Shown here: one piece after another, positions 9,025 to 16,404 of the stretch
Layout of the letters: each line of letters begins with the position of its first letter
How positions within the stretch are numbered: position 1 is the stretch's first letter
Assembly (NCBI GenBank): GCA_012514635.1
Contig: JAAYZX010000114.1
Coordinates: 1 to 32,029, forward strand
Reading direction: 5' to 3'
Source: Actinomycetota bacterium
GTDB taxonomy: Bacteria; Actinomycetota; Thermoleophilia; RBG-16-64-13
DNA length: 32,029 nucleotides
The notes under the pieces: generated by a model
The model's input: the letters and a program-made list of their open reading frames with translations, nothing else
The model's database searches: none
Told to the model about the DNA's origin: nothing
Translations under genes and position numbers: made by a program

Positions 9025-9894
9025 TCAAGAGGGGGTCGCAGGCGGGGGGAAGTGCAACACAGACCCTGCATTCATGGGAATGTAGTGTTCTGGGAAGGCG
9101 GCCTGTAGCAAGAATGCCTCCCTGGGGCCTGTGCAATGGCATGCCGCCAACATGGATAGGGACAACGAGCCGAGGCATTCGATAGTGGCCTTCATCCGCT
9201 CGGGGGTGACTGCCCGGAGGTGGGTTCCGCCGATCACGCCGGTGATGGGGAGCCCGCGCTCCTGGGAATGCACAAGGCGGATGGTATTGATCACTCCGGC
9301 GTGCGCACACCCCAGCACTATGAGTATTCCCGCCTCCGTCTCCACCCACACGGCCATGTCATCCACAACCGGGTCCGGCTGCGTGAGGGCGGGATCCAAC
9401 GATCCTGCTCCGCCTGGGCCTTCGGTAGTCTCCAGGCGCGGAATTGCTCCCGTAGCCCAGAGCCCCGGAACGATCTCTGTGGGCGTCTCGATGAAACGAA
9501 GGTCGGCTGTTTTGAGCGCGGCGCGGGCGGCGGCCGGGATACCGATATCTCGTACTTCCGAAGGGCCTACCGTAATATCCTCGGCCTTCCCGTATCGGTT
9601 TTGAAGTGCGCCGGGGTGGAGATAGACGGGTGGTTTGGGCAGGAGAGGAAGTACTTCTGCCAGCCCACCGGTGTGGTCATAGTGCCCGTGTGACAGCACA
9701 ACAGCATCGGCCGTATGTAAGTCGATGCCCATCTCGTGGGCGTTGTGAACACAGGATTTGGTGGCTCCGGTATCAAAGAGAACACGATTGTGTCCCGTGT
9801 CGATCCATACGCTCAGCCCCCACTCACCCCAGATCCCGGCTCTTCCGGCCGTGTTTTCGCTAAGAACGGTCAGTTTGGCAGCTTCGGCAGCCAT
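9025..9894 (-). CDS. Metallo-beta-lactamase-fold hydrolase (dihydropterin synthase-like branch)
   Basis: This 289-residue cytoplasmic protein carries the metal motif HxHxDH at H69, H71, D73, H74 ('LSHGHYDHTGG'), a further H in 'VLGCAHAGVINTI', and a late 'GGTHL' histidine. The order matches the MBL subgroup named after 7,8-dihydropterin-6-methyl-4-(beta-D-ribofuranosyl)-aminobenzene-5'-phosphate synthase, whose members are often of unknown function. The start ATG 9894 follows AAAGGA by about 8 bases; the frame opens at 9930. It lies 60 bases downstream of the MFS transporter on the same strand, so they may be cotranscribed. Confidence 0.85.
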   Translation of the reverse strand: MAAEAAKLTVLSENTAGRAGIWGEWGLSVWIDTGHNRVLFDTGATKSCVHNAHEMGIDLHTADAVVLSHGHYDHTGGLAEVLPLLPKPPVYLHPGALQNRYGKAEDITVGPSEVRDIGIPAAARAALKTADLRFIETPTEIVPGLWATGAIPRLETTEGPGGAGSLDPALTQPDPVVDDMAVWVETEAGILIVLGCAHAGVINTIRLVHSQERGLPITGVIGGTHLRAVTPERMKATIECLGSLSLSMLAACHCTGPREAFLLQAAFPEHYIPMNAGSVLHFPPPATPS

Positions 9895-9954
9895 ATCTGG
9901 TTCCTTTCGGTCGGCCTTGTTCAGTAACATAAGTACCCAGAAATGCCTTTGTGT

Positions 9955-11256
9955 TCACGCGTGGTGTGCAAGGTCGGATTCGTAGTGGCGGGCTTCACGG
10001 ATGAAGAGTGTGCACACCACTGCCAGCAGAGATGCAACTGCCGAGATGATGAAAGCCAGGTTATATCCGCCGGTCTGGTCGTATATCACGCCGCCTAAAT
10101 AGGCCCACAGTCCGCCGCCTACGTGGTGTACTGTGGTTATGAATCCAGAGATAACGCCGATGTGCGCAAAGCCGTAGAGCCTGCCGGCCAGGGTGGTAGT
10201 TAATGGGGCGGTCACAAGAAGTGTGAAGCCCAGACCCAAAGCAAAGATCCAGAAGAACGTCTCGTTTTTGACGTACACAATGACGACGAAAAGTACTACC
10301 CTCACCGCAAATGATGCGGCAATAGGGATCTTGTTACCAATGCGATCCGACGCCGGCCCGGCGATCAGGATGCCTCCGAGACTGAGCAGCCCCAGCCAGG
10401 CCAGCATGGCGGCGCCGGTGGTCTCGGGTAGGCCGTAGTCGGTCACCATGGGCACCAGGTGGGTCGTCAACAGGAAGTCACCTGCGCCGCAGATGAGCAT
10501 GGCCAGTGAGAACAGCCACAATGAGGGCGTGCGCATGGCCTGACGCAGGTTGAGGTCGTCGGTGGGATGGGCGGTGCTCACCATGGGCCCGTTGGACGTG
10601 GGGGGCGGGACGCGGGGAGAGGTCACGTTGCCGTTCGGCATAATTCCGAGCTGGTCCGGGTCGCCTCTTAGGAAGACGAATGTGAGAATGGTGTTGACGA
10701 CGAAAGCTGCACCCGCCATCCACAGACTCGTTTGCCGCCACCCCACGCTCAGCATCATGTCGGTGAATAAAGGCACCAGAACGAATTGACCGAGACAGTT
10801 GCCTCCCATGGCCAGGCTGATGACCAGACCGCGGCGTTGCTGGAACCACTTGCTTATGATGGCTCCGTAGAGGGGGACGGTGGTGCCACCACACGCCGCC
10901 CCAATGACGACTCCGTATAGCATTAGAAACTGCCATAAGGAAGTCATGATCGCCATCAGCGCATAACCGACGGCGAACAACACTGTGGAGACGAAGATGA
11001 CCCATTTTGGCCCGTAGCGATCGTAGAGACGGCCTGTTACGATCACGGCCACAGCATATACGGCCATGTTGAGGAAAACGGCTGCCGAAACATTGCTTCG
11101 GCTCCAGGCAAAATCCGCGATCAGTGGTTTTATCATCACACCAATGAAGAAGCGGATCCCGGCGTTTAAGAAGAGAATGAGAAACGAAGCTGCGAGCACG
11201 TACCAACCGAAGTAGATGCGCGGACGCCTCCCGGAAGCTTCTGATGTTGGAAGCAT
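9955..11256 (-). CDS. MFS transporter, oxalate/formate antiporter-like
   Basis: This 433-residue integral membrane protein has about twelve hydrophobic helices. The N-terminus 'RIYFGWYVLAASFLILF' and the loop 'GRLYDRYGPKWVIFVS' after helix 2 fit the oxalate:formate antiporter / monocarboxylate branch. 'YGAIISKWFQQRRGLVISLA' is the equivalent of the family's conserved KWF-R-R-G-A loop between helices 4 and 5. A hydrophilic stretch (about residues 195-225) forms the central loop. The cargo is probably a small carboxylate but cannot be named. The ATG at 11256 has AAGGAG just upstream; the frame remains open far beyond but that part overlaps the next gene. It is followed by the MBL-fold protein on the same strand. 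Confidence 0.88.
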   Translation of the reverse strand: MLPTSEASGRRPRIYFGWYVLAASFLILFLNAGIRFFIGVMIKPLIADFAWSRSNVSAAVFLNMAVYAVAVIVTGRLYDRYGPKWVIFVSTVLFAVGYALMAIMTSLWQFLMLYGVVIGAACGGTTVPLYGAIISKWFQQRRGLVISLAMGGNCLGQFVLVPLFTDMMLSVGWRQTSLWMAGAAFVVNTILTFVFLRGDPDQLGIMPNGNVTSPRVPPPTSNGPMVSTAHPTDDLNLRQAMRTPSLWLFSLAMLICGAGDFLLTTHLVPMVTDYGLPETTGAAMLAWLGLLSLGGILIAGPASDRIGNKIPIAASFAVRVVLFVVIVYVKNETFFWIFALGLGFTLLVTAPLTTTLAGRLYGFAHIGVISGFITTVHHVGGGLWAYLGGVIYDQTGGYNLAFIISAVASLLAVVCTLFIREARHYESDLAHHA

Positions 11257-11279
11257 CACTCTCCTTCTTGGTCGGATTG

Positions 11280-11346
11280 CGAAGCATTGTAACGCTTCGA
11301 ATGGGTGCTGTGCATGGTTACGGCTGAGGCGGGCTAGGCCGTAACC
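11280..11346. other. Two inverted repeats between GDT1-type gene and MFS gene
   Basis: One pair is CGAAGC (11280-11285) / GCTTCG (11294-11299). The other has 9-base arms GGTTACGGC (11316-11324) and GCCGTAACC (11338-11346) and overlaps the GDT1-type stop codon. Neither has a clear T-tract on the minus strand, so they may be weak terminators or mRNA-stabilising stems between the two genes. Confidence 0.45.
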
Positions 11347-11915
11347 AACGCCTCTACCAGAGTCCACACTCCAAAAGCCATGAAGAGTGCGGCAGACAGG
11401 CGTTTCAACCAACGTTCCGGTAGGCGACGTCCCACCCATACACCCAGAGCGATCGCTATGCCATTGGCGACCAACATGCCCAGAGTGGCTCCCAGCCACA
11501 CCAGGAAGAACGAATCGAAACGTGCGGCCAGGGAGAATGTGGCCAACTGTGTTTTGTCGCCCAGTTCGGCGATGAAAAAAGCGCCGGCTACGGTGAGGGC
11601 CGGCCACAGCCGTCGTTGGGGTTGATTGCAGGAATCTTCGGTTGTTTCGGGCTTTTCGCGTGCCAATAAGGTCCATAGGCCGAAGCCGAGGAAAAGGATA
11701 CCTGCCGCCAACTTCATCGCCGTCATGGGGATGAGATGGCCGGCCACGGAACCAAGCGTCACCGCCAGCGCGTTGAGAGCGGCGATAGACACTCCCACAC
11801 CTACGATAACGTCACGAAGCCGGTAGCGGCAGGCCAGTGAGATGGTGAGGACCTGCGTCTTGTCCGCCATCTCGGCCAGCGCCACGAGGACCAGGGACGT
11901 GAAGAGCGGAGTCAT
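11334..11915 (-). CDS. TMEM165/GDT1-family (UPF0016) cation transporter
   Basis: This 193-residue membrane protein is made of two homologous halves. Each half carries the family's acidic motif: 'ALAEMADKTQVLTISLA' near the N-terminus and 'FFIAELGDKTQLATFSLA' in the second half (the canonical form is E-x-G-D-K/R-T/S). The first copy has A in place of G. About six helices are visible. Bacterial members export Mn2+ and eukaryotic ones move Mn2+/Ca2+, so manganese or calcium transport is the likely role. It lies 30 bases after the LCP gene on the same strand, so the two may be cotranscribed. Confidence 0.92.
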   Translation of the reverse strand: MTPLFTSLVLVALAEMADKTQVLTISLACRYRLRDVIVGVGVSIAALNALAVTLGSVAGHLIPMTAMKLAAGILFLGFGLWTLLAREKPETTEDSCNQPQRRLWPALTVAGAFFIAELGDKTQLATFSLAARFDSFFLVWLGATLGMLVANGIAIALGVWVGRRLPERWLKRLSAALFMAFGVWTLVEALVTA

Positions 11916-11945
11916 GCAGCGATCATAGCGGATGAAGCGCGACTT

Positions 11946-13763
11946 CTAGAGTTTGCAGATACAAGATTGGGCGACGCCGAGCAGTTCGTCCGTGCTGAGC
12001 ACTGAGGCCAGTGTGTTGGACACCCACCACAGAAGACCGTCCTTCTTCCACCACACGCGCTCGGGCTGAGCGTCGGGCCCCACTACCGTGAAGACAACGC
12101 CTTCCCGTACCACGCGGCGCCCGGGGGCAGCCGCGGGCGCCTCCCCAAAGCATGACACTGTAATGCCCATATACTGTTCCTGGTTGCGCAACTTGTAAGT
12201 CACATGCACGGTCATTTTGTCGCCGCCGTCGGAAGCGATGTAATAGACACGACTCCCCGCAAACGAGTAACCGGGGGGCAACCACCCCGGTGGCGCAAGA
12301 GAGAAGCCCGACTGGGTGGACAATAAGCGCCACCGAGCGGTCTCCAGGTCGGCCAAAGTGGCGACGGGATCCGGGGGCACAAAGTCCACTCCCGCAAGCA
12401 GAACAACTCGGTGGAGCGCATTGTCCTCCAGCATGCGGGGCACGCCCAGCGCCAGCCCGATGAGGCCGGCTTTGTGGGCCAGGGTTCTTTCCATCTGCGC
12501 CGGATAGACAAGTGCCGATTCGGCGCGGACCGTTGCAGTAGGCCCGGAGTTGACTACGCGGGCGCCGTGCCCCGACAGGAAGCGCGCGGCCGCAGTGAGA
12601 GAGTCGGGCCCGGCGCCCGCATCTTTGAATTCCACCGTGATGTCGGATAGGTCGAGAGTCATGTCCCGCGGCGGGAGCTCGGTGGTGGACGTAGATGTAG
12701 TGGTGGCGCCGGGGTCCAGAGGCGCGGTCAACAGGTCATCAACGGCGGCGCGTAACTGGGCTTCGGTAGAGACCACATATGCCACATCATCGATCATGCG
12801 GTCGGCCCCAATCAGAGAGACCTGTTTCACGCGGTCCATGTTCAGATGTGCTCCCCACCAGGCGAGTCGCAGGATGTCGTTGGGTCCCATGTCGGTAGTG
12901 AGGTGTTCCGTTAAGGCGTTCACTGCTCCGGGTAGTCGCAGGGCGGCATTCCACTTGAGGACCTGTTCCTTGGCCGCCCGCAGGAAGCGTTGTTGCCTCT
13001 GAATGCGGGCCCAGTCGTGGTCCCAATCGTGCCGGGTACGAACGTAGCGCAGAGCCGCATCTCCGTTGAGGAGCTGATAGCCGGGCTGGAGATCGATGGC
13101 CAGCAACACTTCCCCATCATCATAGTAGCGGCGGTCCACGTCCACATAGATACCGCCGAAATGATCTACCAACACTTGGAAGGTCTGGAGGTCGATTTTG
13201 GCGTAGTGGTCTATCTTGACGCCGGTCAGGTCTCGAATAGTGCGTATGGCCAGTGCATCTCCCCCCAGTGCATACGCGGCATTGAGTTTCTGGAAACCGT
13301 ACCCATCCAACCGTACACGTAGATCCCGGGGTAGGGAGAGGATGGAGACGAACCCGGCTTGGGAGTCGATGTGGGCCACCATCATGGTGTCGGAGCGGCC
13401 GTAGGTTTCGGAATCGTTATCCCGCTTGTCGGCTCCCAGCAGGAGTATGTTCATGGTCCGCGGCTTCTCGGGCACAGGGATATTGACGGTGTTTGGAGTA
13501 TTCGCGGGGCCGGTGCCGTCGGGTGAGGCACCGGTAGCGGTAACCGATTGATCGAGGTCGGGCAGCACTGCGCGCGACGATACGGGTTCGCGTAGCGCTT
13601 CGCGTGCCTCCTCTACACCGGGTCTGTTGCCGGCCTGTGAAAGCGTTGTGGCCAGCCACGCGTAGGTGCCGCCGATGCCGAGGAGCACAATCGCCACTAT
13701 CACGGCCGCGATAATGAGGATGATGCGTGCCGTTGGGGGACGCTTATCTCCCATATCTTTCAT
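11946..13763 (-). CDS. LytR-CpsA-Psr (LCP) phosphotransferase with extra C-terminal domains
   Basis: The family attaches teichoic acids, glycans or capsule polymers to peptidoglycan from lipid-linked precursors. A transmembrane helix (about residues 13-37) anchors it; the LCP domain (about 103-275) has 'NILLLGADKRD', 'SDTMMVAHID', 'SLPRDLRVRLDGYG' and 'KLNAAYALGG', including the conserved acidic and arginine residues. A linker 'TTTSTSTTE' leads to a LytR_C-like part (about 365-440). The last ~115 residues ('APPGWLPPGYSFAGSRVYY', 'VSCFGE', 'KKDGLLWWVSN') look like a DUF4367-type domain, an unusual addition at 605 residues total. The start is ATG 13763 or 13754; neither has a strong ribosome site. 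Confidence 0.9.
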   Translation of the reverse strand: MKDMGDKRPPTARIILIIAAVIVAIVLLGIGGTYAWLATTLSQAGNRPGVEEAREALREPVSSRAVLPDLDQSVTATGASPDGTGPANTPNTVNIPVPEKPRTMNILLLGADKRDNDSETYGRSDTMMVAHIDSQAGFVSILSLPRDLRVRLDGYGFQKLNAAYALGGDALAIRTIRDLTGVKIDHYAKIDLQTFQVLVDHFGGIYVDVDRRYYDDGEVLLAIDLQPGYQLLNGDAALRYVRTRHDWDHDWARIQRQQRFLRAAKEQVLKWNAALRLPGAVNALTEHLTTDMGPNDILRLAWWGAHLNMDRVKQVSLIGADRMIDDVAYVVSTEAQLRAAVDDLLTAPLDPGATTTSTSTTELPPRDMTLDLSDITVEFKDAGAGPDSLTAAARFLSGHGARVVNSGPTATVRAESALVYPAQMERTLAHKAGLIGLALGVPRMLEDNALHRVVLLAGVDFVPPDPVATLADLETARWRLLSTQSGFSLAPPGWLPPGYSFAGSRVYYIASDGGDKMTVHVTYKLRNQEQYMGITVSCFGEAPAAAPGRRVVREGVVFTVVGPDAQPERVWWKKDGLLWWVSNTLASVLSTDELLGVAQSCICKL

Positions 13764-13798
13764 CGTACACGAAAGCAGGGGGAACGATATCTATATTC

Positions 13799-13819
13799 CC
13801 TGACACTTACCTGACACTT
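13799..13819. repeat. Two tandem CCTGACACTT copies, 11-base period
   Basis: CCTGACACTT occurs at 13799-13808 and again at 13810-13819, one helical turn apart, in the divergent gap between the LCP and HtrA genes. This spacing is typical of direct-repeat regulator sites, but no regulator can be named. Confidence 0.45.
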
Positions 13820-13828
13820 TCTTGTGTG

Positions 13829-13960
13829 ATGGCTTACGAGGAACTCACTGGTGAACTGGCATACTTAACAGCGGACAGAGTGAGGAACGAAGTAAGATCG
13901 CGATATGCATGGGCGACACGGGCGGAGTATCGCCGAGGTGAGCTAGGGAGGTACGTATGA
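13829..13960 (+). CDS. Possible 43-residue leader ORF overlapping htrA start
   Basis: An ATG at 13829 opens a frame of 43 codons (begins MAYEELTGELAYL, ends RRGELGRYV) whose stop overlaps the HtrA start as ATGA. This arrangement is typical of translational coupling. No ribosome site is visible upstream and the peptide has no recognised family; it is rich in charged residues. It may be a regulatory leader or a chance frame in the HtrA leader. Confidence 0.3.
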   Translation: MAYEELTGELAYLTADRVRNEVRSRYAWATRAEYRRGELGRYV

Positions 13961-15105
13961 AACTTCGAAAGCATCTCGTTGCGCTGGTTGTGGTGGTGGC
14001 GTCTGCGATGGTGTTGCTCGGTGGATGTACTGTTGTGGACAACATTGGAGCTGAGGGAACCGCAATAACGACATCGACGGCCACTCTGTTGCTCCCAACA
14101 TCGCAGTCTACGTCCATATTACCCGGTCAAGAGACCGCAGAGGGACTGGGTCAGAGCCCGGCTGAAGCGGTGGCTGCTTTGGTGAGCCCCAGTGTGGTCA
14201 ACGTGCGGGTGTCCGGCATCACCTCCACGCCCTTCTGGGGCGACGAGCCGTACGAGGGGGTCGGATCCGGGGTCATCTTCACAGACGACGGCTACATCAT
14301 CACCAACGATCATGTTGTGAGCAATAACGGGCGTCCCTCGGACTCTATCGAAGTGACTTTCGCTACCGGTGAAGTGGTGCCCGCTACGATTGTGGGCAGG
14401 GACTCGTACACGGATATCGCGGTGATCAAGGTGAACAAAACCGGACTGCCGGTGGCCACGTTCGGGGCTACAGCAGACATACGGATAGGTGAGTACGCCA
14501 TTGCTATCGGCAGCCCCATGGACTACAGGAATTCAGTGACTCTGGGCATCGTCAGTGGCTTGGGGCGCACCATCGAGGGGAGCGGTGAAGTCTCACTGGT
14601 GGATCTGGTGCAGATAGACGCCGCCATCAGCCCGGGCAACTCAGGTGGAGCCGTTCTGAACGCTTCGGGGCGGGTGATTGGTATCGCCGTGGCTTATCTG
14701 CCTCCACAGCAAACGGGCGCTGAGAACATTGGTTTCGCCATACCTGCGGATACGGCGGCCTCTGTGGCACAGGAGCTGATTGACACCGGCTCGGCGCGAC
14801 ATCCCTATGTAGGTATCTACTATTTGTCGGTGACGTCATCTCTGCAGCGGCAGTACGGGCTGTCTCGTTCCGATGGCGTACTGGTCACCAGGGTCGGCTC
14901 GGGAACACCCGCCTACAAGGCCGGGTTTCAGCTTGGCGACATCATTGTCAACATGGACGGTAACGTAGTCTCCACGGAAGGCGACGTGGTCATGGCGTTG
15001 CGACCCAGAAAGGCCGGCGACACCATCGACGTGACCGTAGACCGCGACGGACAAGAACTCACGCTGCAGGTTACGCTCGTGGAGCGACCGGCGACGGTGG
15101 ACTGA
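13957..15105 (+). CDS. HtrA/DegP-type serine protease, predicted lipoprotein, one PDZ domain
   Basis: This 382-residue envelope protease degrades or senses misfolded exported proteins. The signal peptide ends in a lipobox, LLGGC with C24, so it is predicted to be a lipoprotein rather than the more usual transmembrane-anchored HtrA. A Ser/Thr-rich linker follows. The trypsin-like domain has H119 (TNDHVV), D153 (YTDIAVIKV) and S229 (SPGNSGGAVL). A single PDZ domain covers about residues 285-375 ('GVLVTRVGSGTPAYKAG', 'GDIIVNMDG'). GGGAGG sits just upstream of ATG 13957. It is transcribed divergently from the LCP gene, and both act in the envelope. Confidence 0.95.
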   Translation: MKLRKHLVALVVVVASAMVLLGGCTVVDNIGAEGTAITTSTATLLLPTSQSTSILPGQETAEGLGQSPAEAVAALVSPSVVNVRVSGITSTPFWGDEPYEGVGSGVIFTDDGYIITNDHVVSNNGRPSDSIEVTFATGEVVPATIVGRDSYTDIAVIKVNKTGLPVATFGATADIRIGEYAIAIGSPMDYRNSVTLGIVSGLGRTIEGSGEVSLVDLVQIDAAISPGNSGGAVLNASGRVIGIAVAYLPPQQTGAENIGFAIPADTAASVAQELIDTGSARHPYVGIYYLSVTSSLQRQYGLSRSDGVLVTRVGSGTPAYKAGFQLGDIIVNMDGNVVSTEGDVVMALRPRKAGDTIDVTVDRDGQELTLQVTLVERPATVD

Positions 15106-15169
15106 TAGTTATAGTCCCGCTCCAAGCGGCCTCCATCACCCGCCCGCCCGTCGGCGACTAAGACTAATT

Positions 15170-15193
15170 ATCGGTGGCTACTTACCCACCGAT
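15170..15193. terminator. Hairpin between convergent htrA-like and UDG-like genes
   Basis: The 8-base arms ATCGGTGG (15170-15177) and CCACCGAT (15186-15193) flank an 8-base loop. On the minus strand the stem is followed by the AT-rich AATTAGTCTTAG, so it fits termination of the UDG-like gene best; it may act in both directions. Confidence 0.6.
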
Positions 15194-15194
15194 G

Positions 15195-15851
15195 TCAGAG
15201 CTGGGCCAGTGCTTCTCGTCCCCGCCAGGGATCGAAGACACCCAGAGTCTCGGCCAGCCCGTGAAACTCGAGCAGAAACTCATCTCGGGCCCGGCGGAAC
15301 GCGTCTTCGTCGGGTGCCTGGATAATGGAATGCAAATCAACGGTTACGATCACCTTGGGCGCGAAACCGGGATGGAAGACTTTGCCCCGTTCGCGGGGGA
15401 GATCGACTCGCTGCCCGAGAACTGCCTGTGCCGCCGCCTCGCCCAGACACACCACCACTTCCGGCTTGACGACGGCCATCTCGGCCTGGAGCCAGCGGCG
15501 GCACACCGCCGTGTCCTTCTCGTCTACCGCGTGAGGCGAGAAGTGCTTGAGCGCGCACGTGATATAGACATCGAGCCTGCCGATGCCGGTCATCTTGAGG
15601 CAGTGGTCGATTATCTCCTGTTCGGGACCGGCCAGCGGAGAACCGGCTGCGTCCTCAGCCGAGGTGGGCGCCCCGAGCACCACCATCAGTCTGGCCGATG
15701 CGGGACCCGAGCCGGTGACGATGTGTGGGGTGCACGCCCCTCTGGGGCACTCATTGCACGCCGCCGCGCAATCCTGCACAAGATTGAGCAGGCTTTCGGG
15801 GTAGAAGCTACCGGGGTTGGCGATGAGCTCTCTGAGTTCTGCGTAATCCAT
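15195..15851 (-). CDS. Divergent family 4/UdgX-like uracil-DNA glycosylase superfamily protein
   Basis: This 218-residue protein follows the layout of Fe-S uracil-DNA glycosylases: N-terminal CxxC (C32, C35 in 'ACNECPRGAC'), 'AEDAAGSPLAG', 'VYITCALKHF', 'CRRWLQAEMAVVKPEVVVCL' and 'RGKVF'. Several key positions differ. The usual GE-x-PG motif is 'LGAPT' (60-63 region), the uracil-binding Asn of 'YITN' is C99, and the terminal HPS is reduced to H174-S175. 'LKHF' recalls UdgX, but the UdgX 'RRIH' insertion is absent. It may bind DNA or act on another base rather than remove uracil by the standard mechanism. It lies alone between htrA-like and lipoprotein genes. Confidence 0.75.
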   Translation of the reverse strand: MDYAELRELIANPGSFYPESLLNLVQDCAAACNECPRGACTPHIVTGSGPASARLMVVLGAPTSAEDAAGSPLAGPEQEIIDHCLKMTGIGRLDVYITCALKHFSPHAVDEKDTAVCRRWLQAEMAVVKPEVVVCLGEAAAQAVLGQRVDLPRERGKVFHPGFAPKVIVTVDLHSIIQAPDEDAFRRARDEFLLEFHGLAETLGVFDPWRGREALAQL

Positions 15852-15969
15852 AGCAGTATAAAATCATACACTAACGACGCGTGTGGGCGCGAAAGGTCTT
15901 ATAAGGTGATAGATTGCCACAGATAATCGATCTGCCGGCTCCTTGGGGAGCGAGCGGAAGGGTGGGAAG

Positions 15970-16056
15970 TTGAAGCGCCTGCTGCTGCTTTTGGTGATAT
16001 TGCTACTCATTATAGTGATGATCACAGCTACCGGTTGCCAATTCGGCGGCCTCTGA
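15970..16056 (+). CDS. Tiny lipoprotein-like ORF (28 residues)
   Basis: A TTG start at 15970 is preceded by GGAAGGG with about 7 bases spacing. The product is almost only a signal peptide: basic start MKR, a run of Leu/Ile/Val, and a lipobox-like ATGC with C23, then QFGGL. It resembles entericidin-type mini-lipoproteins in layout only. No family is recognised. It faces away from the UDG-like gene with a 118-base gap. Confidence 0.45.
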   Translation: MKRLLLLLVILLLIIVMITATGCQFGGL

Positions 16057-16160
16057 TGAGCATAGACCCGCCGTGAGTGGGTGAGCGAATCGAAGAGGTA
16101 CCGGGGGCGCGCTGTGGTCTAGAGTGGGGCCCGCCTGTGGTCGAGCCCGTACGGGGCCAT

Positions 16161-16379
16161 CTACCAGTCCGGTTCCATGGGCCGGCTGGGTAGCTCCAGG
16201 TCTGTGTCGTGGCAGCGGACCACGCGCTTCTCTTCCAGGATGAGTATCTCCACCACCCGGCCTGTGTTGTCCATCCAGGGTGGGGAGAGCACGCGGCATG
16301 CCCGGCGCCGGCCACTGTGCCGGAACACGAGCTCATCTCCTACGCGGAAGGAGCGTCCTGCCCAGTATCCGGTGATCAT
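16161..16379 (-). CDS. Hypothetical 72-residue basic beta-rich protein downstream of tex
   Basis: The ATG at 16379 has GGGAGG five bases upstream, which makes it a better start than 16421 in the same frame (that one would overlap the Tex end by 17 bases). It starts MITGYWAGRSFRVGDELVF and has alternating hydrophobic and charged residues of a small SH3-like barrel. There is no signal peptide or known domain. The position 25 bases after tex on the same strand suggests cotranscription. Confidence 0.6.
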   Translation of the reverse strand: MITGYWAGRSFRVGDELVFRHSGRRRACRVLSPPWMDNTGRVVEILILEEKRVVRCHDTDLELPSRPMEPDW

Positions 16380-16404
16380 CCGCGCCTCCCTTCCCTCTAT
16401 CTCG

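Noticed and set aside
9131-9604. Plus-strand frame of 157 codons opposite the MBL-fold gene
   Set aside because: Antisense shadow; the minus-strand product has all metal-binding motifs.
11257-11676. N-terminal extension of the MFS transporter frame
   Set aside because: The extra 140 codons overlap the GDT1-type gene in another frame and have shadow-like composition; ATG 11256 has a good ribosome site.
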